DNA of 64,000 nucleotides from Zea mays (GCF_902167145.1 NC_050098.1:17814501-17878500); one strand, 5' to 3'; positions 27,728-40,342 are shown, counted from the stretch's first letter. Notes: generated by a model not told the origin, from the letters alone. Program-made: numbers and translations.

Positions 27728-30001
27728 GTTTATGCATCCGGGGGCTCAAGCTGGATCATCGATAGCGGGTGCACAAACAATATGACAGGGGAGAAGAAGA
27801 TGTTCTCCTCCTATGAGAAAAACCAGGATCCCCAACGAGCTATCACATTCGGGGATAGAAATCAAGGTTTGGTCAAAGGTTTGGGTAAAATTGCTATATC
27901 ACCTGACCATTCCATTTCCAATGTTTTTCTTGTAGATTCTTTAGATTACAACTTGCTTTCAGTTTCGCATATATGTAAAATGGGCTACAACTGTCTTTTT
28001 ACAGATGTAGGTGTTACTATCTTTAGAAGAAGTGATGACTCAATAGCATTTTGAGGGAGTGTTAGAGGGTCAGCTATACTTAGTAGATTTTGATAGAGCT
28101 GAACTCGATACTTGCTTAATTGCTAAGACTAACATGGGCTGGCTCTGGCATCGCCGACTAGCACATGTTGGAATGAAGAATCTTCACAAGCTTCTAAAGG
28201 GAGAACACATTTTAGGACTAACAGATGTTCATTTTGAGAAAGACATGATTTGTAGCGCATGTCAGGCAGGGAAGCAAGTTGGTGTTCATCATCCACATAA
28301 GAACATCATGACTACTGACCGGCCACTCGAGCTCCTTCACATGGACCTATTCAGCCCGATTGCTTATATAAGCATCAGCGGGAGTAAGTACTGTCTAGTT
28401 ATTGTGGATGATTATTCTCGCTTCACTTGGGTGTTCTTTTTGCAGGAAAAATCTCAAACCCAATAGATCTTAAAGGGATTCTTGAGACGGGCTCAAAACG
28501 AGTTTGGCTTAAGGATTAAGAAAATTAGAAGCGACAACGGGACGGAGTTCAAGAACTCACAAATCGAAGGCTTTCTTGAGGAGGAGGGCATCAAGCATGA
28601 GTTCTCTTCTCCCTACACCCCACAACAAAATGGTGTAGTGGAGAGGAAGAATAGAACTCTATTGGACATGGCAAGAACCATGCTTGATGAGTACAAGACT
28701 TCGGATCGGTTTTGGGCCGAGGCGGTCAACACCGCTTGCTACGCCATCAACCGGTTATATCTACACCGAATCCTCAAGAAGACATCATACGAACTCCTAA
28801 CCGGTAAAAAGCCCAATATTCCATATTTTAGAGTCTTTGGTAGCAAATGCTTTATTCTTGTTAAAAGAGGTAGAAAATCTAAATTTGCTCCTAAGACTGT
28901 AGAAGGCTTTTTACTAGGATATGATTCAAACTCAAGGGCATATAGAGTCTTTAACAAGTCCTCAGGACTAGTTGAAGTTTCTTGTGACGTTGTGTTTGAT
29001 GAGACTAACGGCTCTCAAGTAGAGCAAGTTGATCTTGATGAGATAGGTGATGAAGAGGCTCCATGCATCGCACTAAGGAACATGTCCATTGGGGATGTGT
29101 GTCCTAAGGAATCCAAAGAGCCTCCAAATGCACAAGATCAACCATCCTCCTCCACGCAAGCATCTCCACCAACTCAAAATGAGGATGAGGCTCAAATTGA
29201 TGAAGGAGAAGATAATCAAGACAAGGGGGAGATGCAAATTATCAAGACAAGGAGGATGAAGAACCAAGACCGCCACACCCAAGAGTCCACCAAGCAATCC
29301 AACGAGATCACCCTGTCGACACCATCCTCGACGACATTCATAAGGGGGTAACCACTAGATCTCGTGTTGCACATTTTTGTGAGCATTACTCTTTTGTTTC
29401 CTCTTTTGAGCCACACAGGGTAGAGGAAGCACTTCAAGATTCGGATTGGGTGGTGGCGATGCAAGAGGAACTCAACAATTTCACTAGGAATGAGGTATGA
29501 CATTTAGTTCCATGTCCTAATCAAAATGTTGTAGGAACCAAGTGGGTCTTCCACAACAAGCAAGACGAGCATGGTGTGGTGACAAGGAACAAAGCCCGAC
29601 TTGTAGCCAAGGGGTATTCACAAGTCGAAGGTTTGGATTTCGGTGAAACATATGCACCCGTAGCTAGGCTAGAGTCAATTCGCATATTACTTGCCTATGC
29701 TACTTACCATGGATTTAAGCTTTATCAAATGGACGTGAAAAGTGCCTTCCTCAATGGACCAATCAAAGAAGAGGTCTATGTTGAGCAACCTCCCGGCTTT
29801 GAAGATAGTGAGTATCCTAATCATGTGTATAAACTCTCTAAGGCACTTTATGGGCTCAAGCAAGCCCCAAGAGCATGGTATGAATGCCTAAGAGATTTTC
29901 TTATCACTAATGGCTTCAAAGTCAGAAAGGCCGATCCTACTTTATTTACTAAAACTCTTGACAATGATTTGTTTGTATGCCAAATTTATGTTGATGATAT
30001 T
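27728..30001 (+). pseudogene. Sirevirus pol of copy 2, first part (protease, integrase, RT)
   Basis: The frame opens after a TAG at 27725-27727 and is offset by one base from gag. Protease shows WIIDSG. GAG-pre-integrase (HRRLAHVG) and integrase (HMDLF, RSDNGTEF, NGVVERKN) follow, then the acidic linker and RT up to YVDDI. Breaks are a frameshift with stop near 28050, TAG at 28464-28466, a deletion/frameshift in the linker near 29215 and TGA at 29498-29500. The sequence stops at 30001, where copy 3 inserted a single codon after the catalytic YVDD. The remainder continues at 50308. Confidence 0.88.
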
Positions 30002-31145
30002 TGAAAGTCGCCTAGAGGGGGGGTGAATAGGGCGAATCTGAAATTTACAAACTTAAGCACAACTACAAACCGGGTTAGCGTTAGAAATATATAAGCGAGT
30101 CCGAGAGAGAGGGCGCAAAACAAATCGTGAGCAAATAGAGAGTGAGACACTATGATTTGTTTTACCGAGGTTCGGTTCTTGCAAACCTACTCCTCGTTGA
30201 GGTCGTCACAAAGACCGGGTCTCTTTCAACCCTTTCCCTCTCTCAAACGGTCCCTCGGACCGAGTGAGCTTCTCTTCTCAATCAACGCGACACAAAGTCC
30301 CCGCAAGGACCACCACACAATTGGTGTCTCTTGCCTCGGTTACAATTGAGTTTGATCACAAAAAGAATGAGAAAGAAAAGAAGCAATCCAAGCGCAAGAG
30401 CTCAAATGAACACAACAAATCTCTCTCTCTAATCACTAAAGCTTTGTGTGGAGTTAGGAGAGGATTTGATCTCTTTGGTGTGTCTTGTATTGAATGCTAG
30501 CTCTTGTAAGGTGTAGAAGTGTGGAAACTTGGATGCCATTGAATGTGGGGTGGTTGGGGTATTTATAGCCCCAACCACCAAAAATGGCCGTTGGAAGTGT
30601 GCTGTCGCATGGCGCACCGGACACTGTCCGGTGCGCCAGCCACGTCAGCAGACCGTTGGGGTTCGACCGTTGGAGCTCTGACTTGTGGGGCCTCTGGGCT
30701 GTCCGGTGCGTCTCCCGCGCATGCTGTGACCTCTGCGCGCACTGTAGCGCATTGAATGCGGTTGCAGTCGACCGTTGCGCGTGAAGTAGCCGTTGCTCCG
30801 CTGGCACACCGGACAGTCCGGTGTGCACCGGACAGTCCGGTGAATTATAGCGGAGCGCCCTCTGATTTTCCCGAAGGTGAAGAGTTCGAGCTGAAGTGCC
30901 CTGGTGCACCGGACACTGTCCGGTGGTGCACCGGACAGTCCGGTGCGCCAGACCAGGGTGCCTTTCGGGTTGCCTTTTGTTCTCTTGTTTGAACCCTTTT
31001 CTTGGTCTTTTTATTGGCTTATTGTGAACCTTTGGCACCTGTAGAACTTATAGACTAGAGCAAACTAGTTAGTCCAATTATTTGTGTTGGGCAATTCAAC
31101 CACCAAAATCAATTAGGAAATAGGTGTAAGCCTAATTCCCTTTCA
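30002..31145 (-). repeat. 3' LTR of Opie-like copy 3 (1144 bp)
   Basis: On the plus strand it runs TGAAAGTCGCC to CCCTTTCA. The TATA box (minus strand) is at 30568-30560, and the palindrome cluster is at about 30610-30960. It is 55 bp shorter than its partner at 49109-50307, mainly from differences inside the palindrome cluster. The purine tract, seen as ATCTCCCCCTTTTTGG, directly follows at 31146-31161. Confidence 0.92.
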
Positions 31146-31946
31146 ATCTCCCCCTTTTTGGTGATTGATGCCAACACAAACCAAAGCAAGTATGGAATTG
31201 CATAATTGAACTAGTTTACATAAAGTAAGCACAAAGGTTACTTAGAATTGAGCCAATATAAATTCTCATAAGATACACATGGATTGTTTCTTTATATTCT
31301 TAATATTTTGGACCACGCTTGCACCACATGTTTTGTTTTTGCAAATACTTTTGTAAATTGTTTTCAAAGTTCTTTTGCAAATAGTCAAAGGTAAATGAGT
31401 AAGATTTTGAGAAGCATTTTTAAGATTTGAAATTTTCTCTCCCTGTTTCAAATGCTTTTCCTTTGACTAAACAAAACTCCCCCTTGATGAAATCCTCCTC
31501 TTAGTGTTCAAGAGGGTTTTAAGATACTGATTTTGAAAATACTACTTTCTCCCCCTTTTGAACATAATAAGATACCAATTTGAAAACATCATTTTTGTAA
31601 AATTAGGTGGTGGTGCGGTCCTTTTGCTTTGGGCTAATACTTTCTCCCCCTTTGGCATGAATTGCCAAAAACAGATACTTGAGTGAAATATAAGCCCCTG
31701 TAACTACTTTCTCCCCCTTTGGTAAATAACATATGAGTGAAGATTATACCAAAGACGAAGATTTGCTCGGCGCGACGACGAAGGGTGAATACTTGATGGA
31801 GTGGAGTGGAAGCCTGTGTCTTTGTCGAAGACTCCAAATCCCTTTCAATCTATGACTTGGTTTGAAATACACTTGAAATCACATTAGTCATAGCATATAA
31901 AAGAGACATGATCAAAGGTATAGTAATGAGCTATGTATGCAAAACA
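31146..31946 (-). other. Sirevirus 3' non-coding region of copy 3
   Basis: No gene is seen. On the minus strand it carries several GGGGGAGA-type purine tracts (complement CTCCCCCTT near 31148, 31485, 31550, 31645 and 31712). The last one before the LTR is the likely plus-strand primer. Confidence 0.7.
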
Positions 31947-33926
31947 TCAAAAGAAATTCCTAGAATCAAGAATATTTAGCTCATGCCTAAGTTTGTTAAA
32001 GGTTTGTTCATCTAGTGGCTTGGTAAAGATATTGGCTAATTGTTCCTTAGTGTTAATATATGCAATCTCGATATCTCCCTTTTGTTGGTGATCCCTTAAG
32101 AAATGATACCGAATGGCTATGTGTTTAGTGCGGCTATGCTCAACGGGATTATCCGCCATGCGAATTGCACTCTCATTATCACATAGAAGGGGAACTTTGG
32201 TTAATTTGTAACCGTAGTCCCTAAGGGTTTGCCTCATCCAAAGTAGTTGCACGCAACAATGACCTGCGGCAATATACTCGGCTTCGGCGGTAGAAAGAGC
32301 TACGGAATTTTGCTTCTTTGAAGCCGAAGACACCAGGGATCTTCCCAAGAACTGGCAAGTCCCCGATGTGCTCTTTCTATTAATTTTACACCCCGCCCAA
32401 TCGGCATCCGAATAACCAATCAAATCAAATGTGGATCCCCTAGGATACCAAAGCCCAAACTTAGGAGTATGAACTAAATATCTCAAAATTCGTTTTACGG
32501 CCGTAAGGTGAGCTTCCTTAGGGTCGGCTTCGAATCTTGCACACATGCATATGGAAAGCATAATGTCCGGTCGAGATGCACATAAATAGAGTAAAGAACC
32601 TATCATCGACCGGTATACCTTTTGATCTACGAATTTACCTCCCATGTCGAGGTCGAGATGCCCATTGGTTCCCATGGGTGTCTTGATGGGCTTGGCATCC
32701 TTCATCCCAAACTTGTTTAGAATGTCTTGAATATACTTTGTTTGGCTAATGAAGGTGCCCTCTTGGAGTTGCTTCACTTGAAATCTCAAGAAGTACTTCA
32801 ACTCCCCCATCATTGACATCTCGAATTTCTGTGTCACGATCCTACTAAATTCCTCACATGTAGATTCGTTAGTAGACCCAAATATAATATCATCAACATA
32901 AATTTGGCATACAAACAAATCATTGTCAAGAGTTTTAGTAAATAAAGTAGGATCGGCCTTTCCGACTTTGAAGCCATTAGTGATAAGAAAAATCTCTTAG
33001 GCATTCATACCATGCTCTTGGGGCTTGCTTGAGCCCATAAAGCGCCTTAGAGAGTTTGTAAACATGGTTAGGGTACTCACTATCTTCAAAGCCGGGAGGT
33101 TGCTCAACATAGACCTCTTCCTTGATTGGTCCATTGAGGAAGGCACTTTTCACGTCCATTTGGTAAAGCTTAAAACCATGGTAAGTAGCATAGGCAAGTA
33201 ATATACGAATTGATTCAAGCCTAGCTACGGGTGCATAGGTTTCACCAAAATCCAAACCTTCGACTTGTGAATATCCCTTGGCCATAAGTCGGGCTTTGTT
33301 CCTTGTCACCACACCATGCTCGTCTTGCTTGTTGCGGAACACCCACTTGGTTCCTACAACATTTTGATTAGGACGTGGAACTAAATGACATACCTCATTC
33401 CGAGTGAAATTGTTGAGCTCCTCTTGCATCGCCACCACCCAATCCGAATCTTGTAGTGCTTCCTCTATCCTGTGTGGCTCAATAGAGGAAACAAAAGAGT
33501 AATGCTCACAAAAATGTGCAACACGAGATCTAGTGGTTACCCCCTTATGAATGTCACCGAGGATGGTGTCGACGGGGTGATCTCGTTGAATTGCTTGGTG
33601 GACTCTTGGGTGTGGCGGTCTTGGTTCTTCATCCTCCTTGTCTTGATCATTTGCATCTCCCCCTTGATCATTGCCGTCATCTTGAGGTGGCTCATCTTTT
33701 TGATCTTCTCCTTCATCAATTTGAGCCTCATCCTCATTTTGAGTTGGTGGAGATGCTTGCGTGGAGGAGGATGGTTGATCTTGTGCATTTGGAGGCTCTT
33801 CGGATTCCTTAGGACACACATCCCCAATGGACATGTTCCTTAGTGCGATGCATGGAGCCTCTTCATCACCTATCTCATCAAGATCAACTTGCTCTACTTG
33901 AGAGCCGTTAGTCTCATCAAACACAA
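31947..33926 (-). pseudogene. copy 3 pol, C-terminal part (linker, RT, RNase H)
   Basis: Reading 33926 to 31947, it contains the acidic Gln/Asp/Glu-rich linker (about 33870-33600) and the RT palm and fingers. YVDD lies near 32903-32892, followed by copia-type RNase H with the TKHIAIRYHFLRDH block and a natural stop at 31947. A one-base insertion in a T-run near 32985 shifts the frame between RT halves. Otherwise it is open. It continues the integrase segment found at 45151-46416 on the other side of the Tat element. Confidence 0.88.
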
Positions 33927-34400
33927 TGTTGGGGCGAAGGCAAAGACGCCACCCTTCGCTCGAAGCCTTCGCTGCAGCCGCTGGTCTGACAGAGACAAAA
34001 CAGGCAGGGACACCCTTCGCCGATTCAGCACCAGACGAAGACCTGCGACGACGTCACCCCACAGTGCGGCCTCGTCCAGCTCAGAGGCCCATGTGTGATC
34101 CGGCCCATTGTAACGGGCCCTGCGTGGCCGCCACGTGTTACGGGCCTAATTTGTAAAGGCATCCCTGTAATTACAGTCTGTAACCCTGCTTTATGGGAAT
34201 ATTCTGGGGATAACCTAGGTAGCTGAGGGCACATGCGTCCTTAGTACAAGGCGCTGGGCGCTCAGGTACCTATAAATACCCCCGCACAGTGCCCGTGAGA
34301 GGGCAGATTAACAGAGCTATTGCCATCTAGCGCATAACCCTGTTAACACCACTGTTCACCTTTGTTGGCCCCCCTTGCGAGTTGAGAGCAAGTTCCAACA
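33927..34400 (+). repeat. 5' LTR of Tat element (474 bp)
   Basis: It begins TGTTGGGGCGAAGG and ends GTTCCAACA, with terminal inverted TGTTG/CAACA. The TATA box CTATAAATA is at 34270-34278. The primer-binding site TTTGGCGCCCACCG follows at 34401-34414. Confidence 0.93.
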
Positions 34401-34440
34401 TTTGGCGCCCACCGTTAGTGCTACGAGAAAACCACCCGCG

Positions 34441-36378
34441 ATGGCACCCAAGAGAGCTAACCCGAAGGCTGACGAGGCTGCGAAGGCAGCACTACTTGCC
34501 GCAAGAAAGGGCAAGGCCCTCGCCCTCACCCAATCCACCCACCAAGAGGCCACTGAAGACAACGTTCCCCGCACCTGCGAAGACGACACTCTCCGTACCT
34601 GCGGCCCTGAAGGACAATCGCAGCCACCCCCAGGCTTCGCCCCACTGGAGGGCGCGGACCTCACCGAGGATGGTGAAGTCCTCGGCGTCTCAGCGGAAGA
34701 ACAGCTACAGCTGCGCGCCCTGCGCCTCAAGAACCACAATCTCCAGAGGCAGAAAGAGATACTGGAGGCCAAGCGCCAGCGTGTGTCCGCACTAGCCAAA
34801 GTGCGGCAAATGATACGCGACGAAGAGCAGAAGGCCCAAGACCTCGAGCGGGAGATCACGCTGATGCAGCACGAAGGCCACCTCGGCCTGCAGCAAGGGC
34901 CACCCCTCCAGCAGCGCGCACAACTGGAAAACACGCGCGAAGGCCACCTCGGCCTGCAGCATGGGCCACCCCTGCAACACCGAGCACAACCGGAAGACCC
35001 GCGTTTCCCCCAGCGTGACCACACCTTCCAGCACGCCGCGCCATTCCAAGGGGTCAACTATCTCGACGAGCGAAGTCCCCTGGCGCCACACCTGCAAGTG
35101 ACGCCTTGGCCAACTAACTTCCGAGCAGGGACCTATCCCAAGTACAACGACAGCACCGACCCGGCGCAATACATAATGAGTTATCAGGTCGCCGTTGCAT
35201 CTTCCGAAGGGGACGACGCCACAATGGCAAAGTCTTTCATCATCGCCCTAGAGGGCCCAGCTCTCACCTGGTTCACCAGATTGCCTTCGCTGTCCATTGA
35301 CTCCTGGAGAAGCCTCAGGGACAAGTTCCTGCTCAACTTCCAAGGGTACCACCCAGACACCGACGCATTGGCCGAACTCTCGCTCTGCAAGCAGCTGGAA
35401 AAGGAGACTCTGCGGGAGTATTACCGCAAATTTTTAACACTCAAGTCACAGCTGCCCTCAGTCGATGATCAGATCGCTATCCACTATGCTATCAGTGGCC
35501 TTCGCGCCGGCGTCCTCTACAGCCACTGTATCAGAGATCCGCCCAAGAACCTCCAGGAGCTATATCAGCTCTTCGAAAAATATGCCAAATCCAAAGAGCT
35601 CCACCAACGCAAGGTTGAGTCGCAGCGGAAACCCAAAGATGCTCCACAGTCCAGCCGCACGTGGACGAGGACTCCGCAGCCAGACTCCGGTCGAGACGGC
35701 CGCAATCAGCAGCAAGTGCACAACATCGCCAACCAGCACCCCGCTGCTGACGCCCCTCGTCGCCAGGAGTATCCCCCCCAGGGCCGCGGAAACGGAACTC
35801 GTGGTAGGGGTCGAGGGCGTGCGCAGCCGCCGCGCCGATTCTACTGCCTCTTCCATGGCGAAGACTGCGCCCACCAAACCAAAGACTGCCCCGAAACGAA
35901 GGCCACCAGGGACAGAATGGCACGGGCGCAGCCAGCCGACAACCCCAGAGTTGTCGCACACACTTACCAGCAACCCCCTCCACCATACATCCACGCCCCC
36001 GCTCCGCATCCACCGCACCACGCTTACCAACACCATCCAGAAGTACAAATCGTACCTCCCCCACCCCCACCACCACACCAACAACATCAAAACATCCCCC
36101 ATGCTCCAAAGCAGGAAGACTTCGTCGATCAGCCATATCGCGGAGTCATTCACATGATAACTGGGGGGTCCAGCACCGACTTCGACACAAAGCGGCAGAA
36201 GCGGGACCACTACCGCAGCATCAACCACGTCGCCGTCACCGGCCCAGTCGTGCAGACAAAGTGGTCCCACATACCGTTAACCTTCGACGCACGAGACGTC
36301 GACCTACGCAGCGCCCCCACTGCGACGCCATGGCTATCAATTGCAGCGTGGCAGGCTGGGACCTGCACAAAGTCCTAG
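34441..36378 (+). CDS. Tat-type gag polyprotein (about 645 residues)
   Basis: The first ATG after the primer site is at 34441; an apparent earlier start lies inside the LTR and is not used. The N-terminal quarter is Ala/Lys/Gln-rich with a coiled coil (about residues 90-140). It also has a duplicated EGHLGLQ..GPPLQ segment (about residues 142-185). The retrotransposon gag core follows (WFTRLPSLSIDSWRSLRDKF, about residues 276-360). Near residue 465 is a Cys/His cluster (FYCLFHGEDCAHQTKDC), probably an RNA-binding knuckle. A Pro/His/Gln-rich tail ends the protein. The frame is intact. Its end overlaps the pol frame by 118 nt in the -1 register. Confidence 0.88.
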   Translation: MAPKRANPKADEAAKAALLAARKGKALALTQSTHQEATEDNVPRTCEDDTLRTCGPEGQSQPPPGFAPLEGADLTEDGEVLGVSAEEQLQLRALRLKNHNLQRQKEILEAKRQRVSALAKVRQMIRDEEQKAQDLEREITLMQHEGHLGLQQGPPLQQRAQLENTREGHLGLQHGPPLQHRAQPEDPRFPQRDHTFQHAAPFQGVNYLDERSPLAPHLQVTPWPTNFRAGTYPKYNDSTDPAQYIMSYQVAVASSEGDDATMAKSFIIALEGPALTWFTRLPSLSIDSWRSLRDKFLLNFQGYHPDTDALAELSLCKQLEKETLREYYRKFLTLKSQLPSVDDQIAIHYAISGLRAGVLYSHCIRDPPKNLQELYQLFEKYAKSKELHQRKVESQRKPKDAPQSSRTWTRTPQPDSGRDGRNQQQVHNIANQHPAADAPRRQEYPPQGRGNGTRGRGRGRAQPPRRFYCLFHGEDCAHQTKDCPETKATRDRMARAQPADNPRVVAHTYQQPPPPYIHAPAPHPPHHAYQHHPEVQIVPPPPPPPHQQHQNIPHAPKQEDFVDQPYRGVIHMITGGSSTDFDTKRQKRDHYRSINHVAVTGPVVQTKWSHIPLTFDARDVDLRSAPTATPWLSIAAWQAGTCTKS

Positions 36379-39300
36379 TTGACAATGGCAGTCAGGCGGA
36401 CATCATCTTCCTCCACGCCTTCGATCGCATGGGCATAAGCCACAGCCTGCTCAAGCCTTCGGACAACCCGTTGTATGGCTTCGGCGGCAAGGGCACCTTT
36501 CCTGTCGGTAAAATAGAGCTGCCTCTTTCCTTCGGTGTAGCACCCAATGCCCGAAGTGAGCAAGTAACCTTTGATATCGTGGATATGGTATATCCATACA
36601 ATGCCATCATGGGCCGGGGCTCCATCAATAAGTTCGAAGCAGCCATTCACGGACTGTACCTATGTATGAAGATACCAGGTCCGTTAGGCGTCATTACGGT
36701 CTACGACAATCAACAGACTGCGCGCAACATCGAGCGGGACTTCGTGCCCGGTCAGAGAAACGTGCACTGCCTCACGGCACAGCGCGAGGTCCCCGCGCCC
36801 GCCAGCCCAACCAATAAGCAGCACGACAAGGCACAGCTGCAGAGCAACGACGGGACCAAGACTGTCCCCCTCGATCAGGCCACGCCCAAGCAGACAGTCA
36901 CTATCAGCGAAGACCTCACTTCGCATGAAGAGGAGAAACTCCTCTGCTGCCTAACCAAGAATAAGGATGTCTTCGCCTGGTCTGCCCTCGATCTGGTCGG
37001 AGTCAGCCGATCCATAATTGAGCACAGCTTGGGAATTGACCCTTCGGTGCGACCAAAAAAGCAGAGGCTTCGCAAAATGTCCGACGAGAAGACAGAGGCC
37101 GCCAAGGCGGAGGTGCACCGCCTCCTGGAAGCCAAATTCATCGAGCCCGTGGCTTATCCTACGTGGCTCTCCAATGTTGTAATGGTACAGAAAAAAAGCG
37201 GGAAGTGGCGAATGTGCATCGACTTCACCAGTCTCAACAAGGCCTGCCCAAAGGACAATTTCCCGTTGCTACGGATCGACAAAATAGTCGATAGCGCGGC
37301 CGGATGCGAGGTCATGTCTCTCCTTGACTGCTTCTCCGGTTACCACCAGATATACATGAAAGAGGAAGACAAGGCTAGCACCAGCTTTATAACACCCTTC
37401 GGCACATATTGCTTCATCAGAATGCCGGAGGGACTCAAGAACGCCGGGTCCACCTTCTCCAGACTCACCAAAACAGTGCTCGAAGGGCAAGTTGGCAGAA
37501 ATATATTTACATATGTGGACGACATCGTCGTCGCCAGCAAGAGCAAGGAGGACCATCTCGCCGACCTCGCCGAGACATTCGCGAACATGCGAGACGCACG
37601 ACTCCGCCTAAACCCAGAAAAGTGCGTCTTCGGCGTCCGCCAAGGCAAAATATTGGGCTACCTGGTATCACACCGCGGCATCGAGGCCAACCCAACCAAG
37701 ATCCAGGCCATCGTAAACATGACGCCTCTGCAGTCCGCCAGGGACGTCCAGCGCCTGACAGGCAGATTGGCCGCTCTCAACAGATTCATCTCCAGGTCCG
37801 CTGAGCGAAGTCTCCCCTTCCTCAAAACACTCCGCGGTGCAAAAGACTTCGCCTGGGGACCGGAGCAGGCAGCGGCCTTCGCCTCACTAAAACAGTACCT
37901 GTCGGAGTTGGCCGTCCTCACAAGCCCCGACTCCTCGCTCCCCCTATTGCTCTACGTCGCGGCTTCGCCGCACGCGGTCAGCGCGGCACTAGTGCAGGAG
38001 CAGACAGTTGAGGGCGCGGTCAGGCAGTGCCCTGTTTACTATGTCTCCGAAGTACTGACACCGTCCAAGTGCAACATGACAGAGCTGGAGAAGATTGCAT
38101 ACGCAGTCGTTATGTCTTCGCGCAAACTGCGCCACTACTTCGAAGCATTCAAGGTCCGAGTCACCTCAGACAGGGGACTCGGCGAATTGTTCAGAAACCC
38201 GGAGGCATCGGTGAGGATTGCCAAGTGGGCAGCCGAACTATCCGGCTACCACATCAGCTTCGAGCCCAGGACAACCATCAAGTCACAAGTCCTGGCAGAC
38301 TTCGTCGTCGACTGGACTGGGCCAATAACACAGCCAGACCCGTCCGCAGAGAAGGTTTGGACGATCCATTGCGACGACGCATGGTGCCATGCGGGGGCAG
38401 GCGCCACTGCAGTCATCACCTCACCAGCCGGGGTCAAGCACAGATATGCAGCACGCCTCAGCTTCGCTCTGGAATCCGACAGATGCACTAATAATATAGC
38501 AGAATATGAAGCAGTCATCCTCGGCCTCCACAAGCTAAGGGCCCTCGGAGTCACCACCTGCATCATCAAAACAGACTCCAAGGTAGTTGCCGGCCAGGTC
38601 GAGAAAGACTATGCAGCAAAGGACCCCGCACTTATGCAATACCTCGCGGCCATCCGAAGTCTCGAGAGACAATTCAAGGGATTCACCCTGCAGCATGTGG
38701 ATCGGGCCAAGAATGAAGAGGCCGACGCATTGGCCAAGGCCGCCGCCAGGGGCGAGTCCTTGCCCTCCGACGTGTTCTTTCACATCATCAGCACGCCAGC
38801 CGTCCGGAGCCCCGAAGGGCTCCAAATAACTAATGACAGCGAGGGCCACCGCATAGTCAACTTAATCATGACCGAAGACTGGCGGGCACCAATAATCCTG
38901 TTCCTACAGGGGTACTATCATCCAACCGACATCAGCGAGGCCAAGCGCCTCAGACATCGAAGTCGGGACTTCGCACTGATTGAAGGCCAACTCTACAAGA
39001 AAGGGGTCAGTCAGCCAATGCTTAAGTGCGTCACCGAAACCGAAGGCATCCAGATCCTACGCGAAGTCCACAGTGGCACGTGCGGCTCACACGCAGGGCC
39101 AAGGGCCCTAGCTGCTAAGGTGATACGCCAAGGTTTTTACTGGCCCGCAATGATCTGCGCCGCAAATTGGGTCACAAGGTCCTGCGAAGCCTGCCAGAAG
39201 TTTTCTCCTCGGTCAGGCAGCCCCTCGCAGTATACAAAGCTGATCGCCCACACATGGCCTCTCCAGCGCTGGGGCCTGGACTTTGTCGGGCCCCTGCCCA

Positions 39301-40069
39301 CCGCTCAGGGGAACCTTAAGTTCGCCTTCGTCGCTGTCGAATACTTCACCAAATGGATCGAGGCAAGGGCTGTTTCCACAATAACGTCAAAAACTGCCCA
39401 GAAATTCTTTTGGCAAAATATCGTCTGCCGCTTCGGAGTACCGTCTGAACTAACAGTTGACAACGACAAGCAGTTTGACAGCCAAGACTTCAAGGATTTT
39501 TGCTTCTCCATTGGCACCAAGCTTGCCTTCGCCTCAGTCTATCATCCGCAGTCCAACGGAGTTGTGGAACTCGCCAATGGGAAAATCTTCACAGCTGTCA
39601 AAAAGATGCTCCTCGATGAAAAAAGGGCAAATGGACCGATTTGTTACCCGAGGCAGTCTGGGCACTGAACACGACTGAGTGCAGGGCGACCGGGTTTACT
39701 CCTTTCCGCCTTCTATACGGATCGGAGGCCATGACCCCACAAGAAATAAAACATGGGTCCCCGCGAACAGTTCCATCAGCCGTCCCCGACGTGGACGAGC
39801 CAACTTCAAAGGATCTCATTGACGGAGACCGAGTCTTCGCCCTGCAGGCCCTAAACAAATACCAAGCCCAGACAAAAGCATGGCGCGACCACGCAGCCAT
39901 CCCGAGGGAATTCAGCGAAGGGGACCTCGTACTCGTCCGAACCACTCGGACAGAGTCCAGGGGCAAGCTGGAGCCCAAGTGGGAGGGCCCCTTTATAGTC
40001 AAGACGAAAGCTTCCCCCAGCGCTTACAGGCTCACAACGCCAAACGGCGAAGACCTGGAGCACTCCTGA
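36261..40069 (+). pseudogene. Tat-type pol (protease, RT, RNase H, aRNH, integrase), one frameshift
   Basis: The pol frame overlaps the gag end in the -1 register, suggesting translational frameshifting. Domains in order are protease (LVDNGSQADII), RT (RMCIDFTSLNKAC; TYVDDIVVASK near 37512), Ty3 RNase H (about 37900-38230), and the second RNase H of archaeal type (about 38360-38750; NNIAEYEAVILGL, DSKVVAGQV). Integrase follows, with its H-H-C-C zinc site (39060-39210) and D-D-E core (LDFVGPL, VDNDKQF, NGVVELANG). A single frameshift lies in an A-run near 39620, after the integrase core. The C-terminal piece then reads open to the stop at 40067-40069. Otherwise there are no internal stops. Confidence 0.88.
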
Positions 40070-40342
40070 AACATCGACAACCTCCGCAAATTTTTTGTTT
40101 GACTCATCAGGGCTGATTTCGCCCTTGTAACTCGCAAAAACAATCTTATACCGGCCCACACTCTTTTCCTCCCGGGGGGTGAGGTTTTTAACGAGGCGGA
40201 GCCATGTAATATATGTGTGAAAAATCCCCCGCAAAAACATGCGTCGAAAAAAGACCGCGACGACGGTCTTCGACATTCGACCAATACGAGGTCACCGCGA
40301 GGCTAAGCGCTAGCCACCCTCGCGTGCGACAAAATCCGCGCA
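40070..40342 (+). other. Tat element spacer after pol
   Basis: This is non-coding sequence between the pol stop and the tandem array. No gene is seen. Confidence 0.5.

Noticed and set aside
34375..34440. Upstream extension of the Tat gag frame
   Set aside because: It begins at a TTG inside the LTR and crosses the primer-binding site. The first ATG after the primer site, 34441, is the sensible start.
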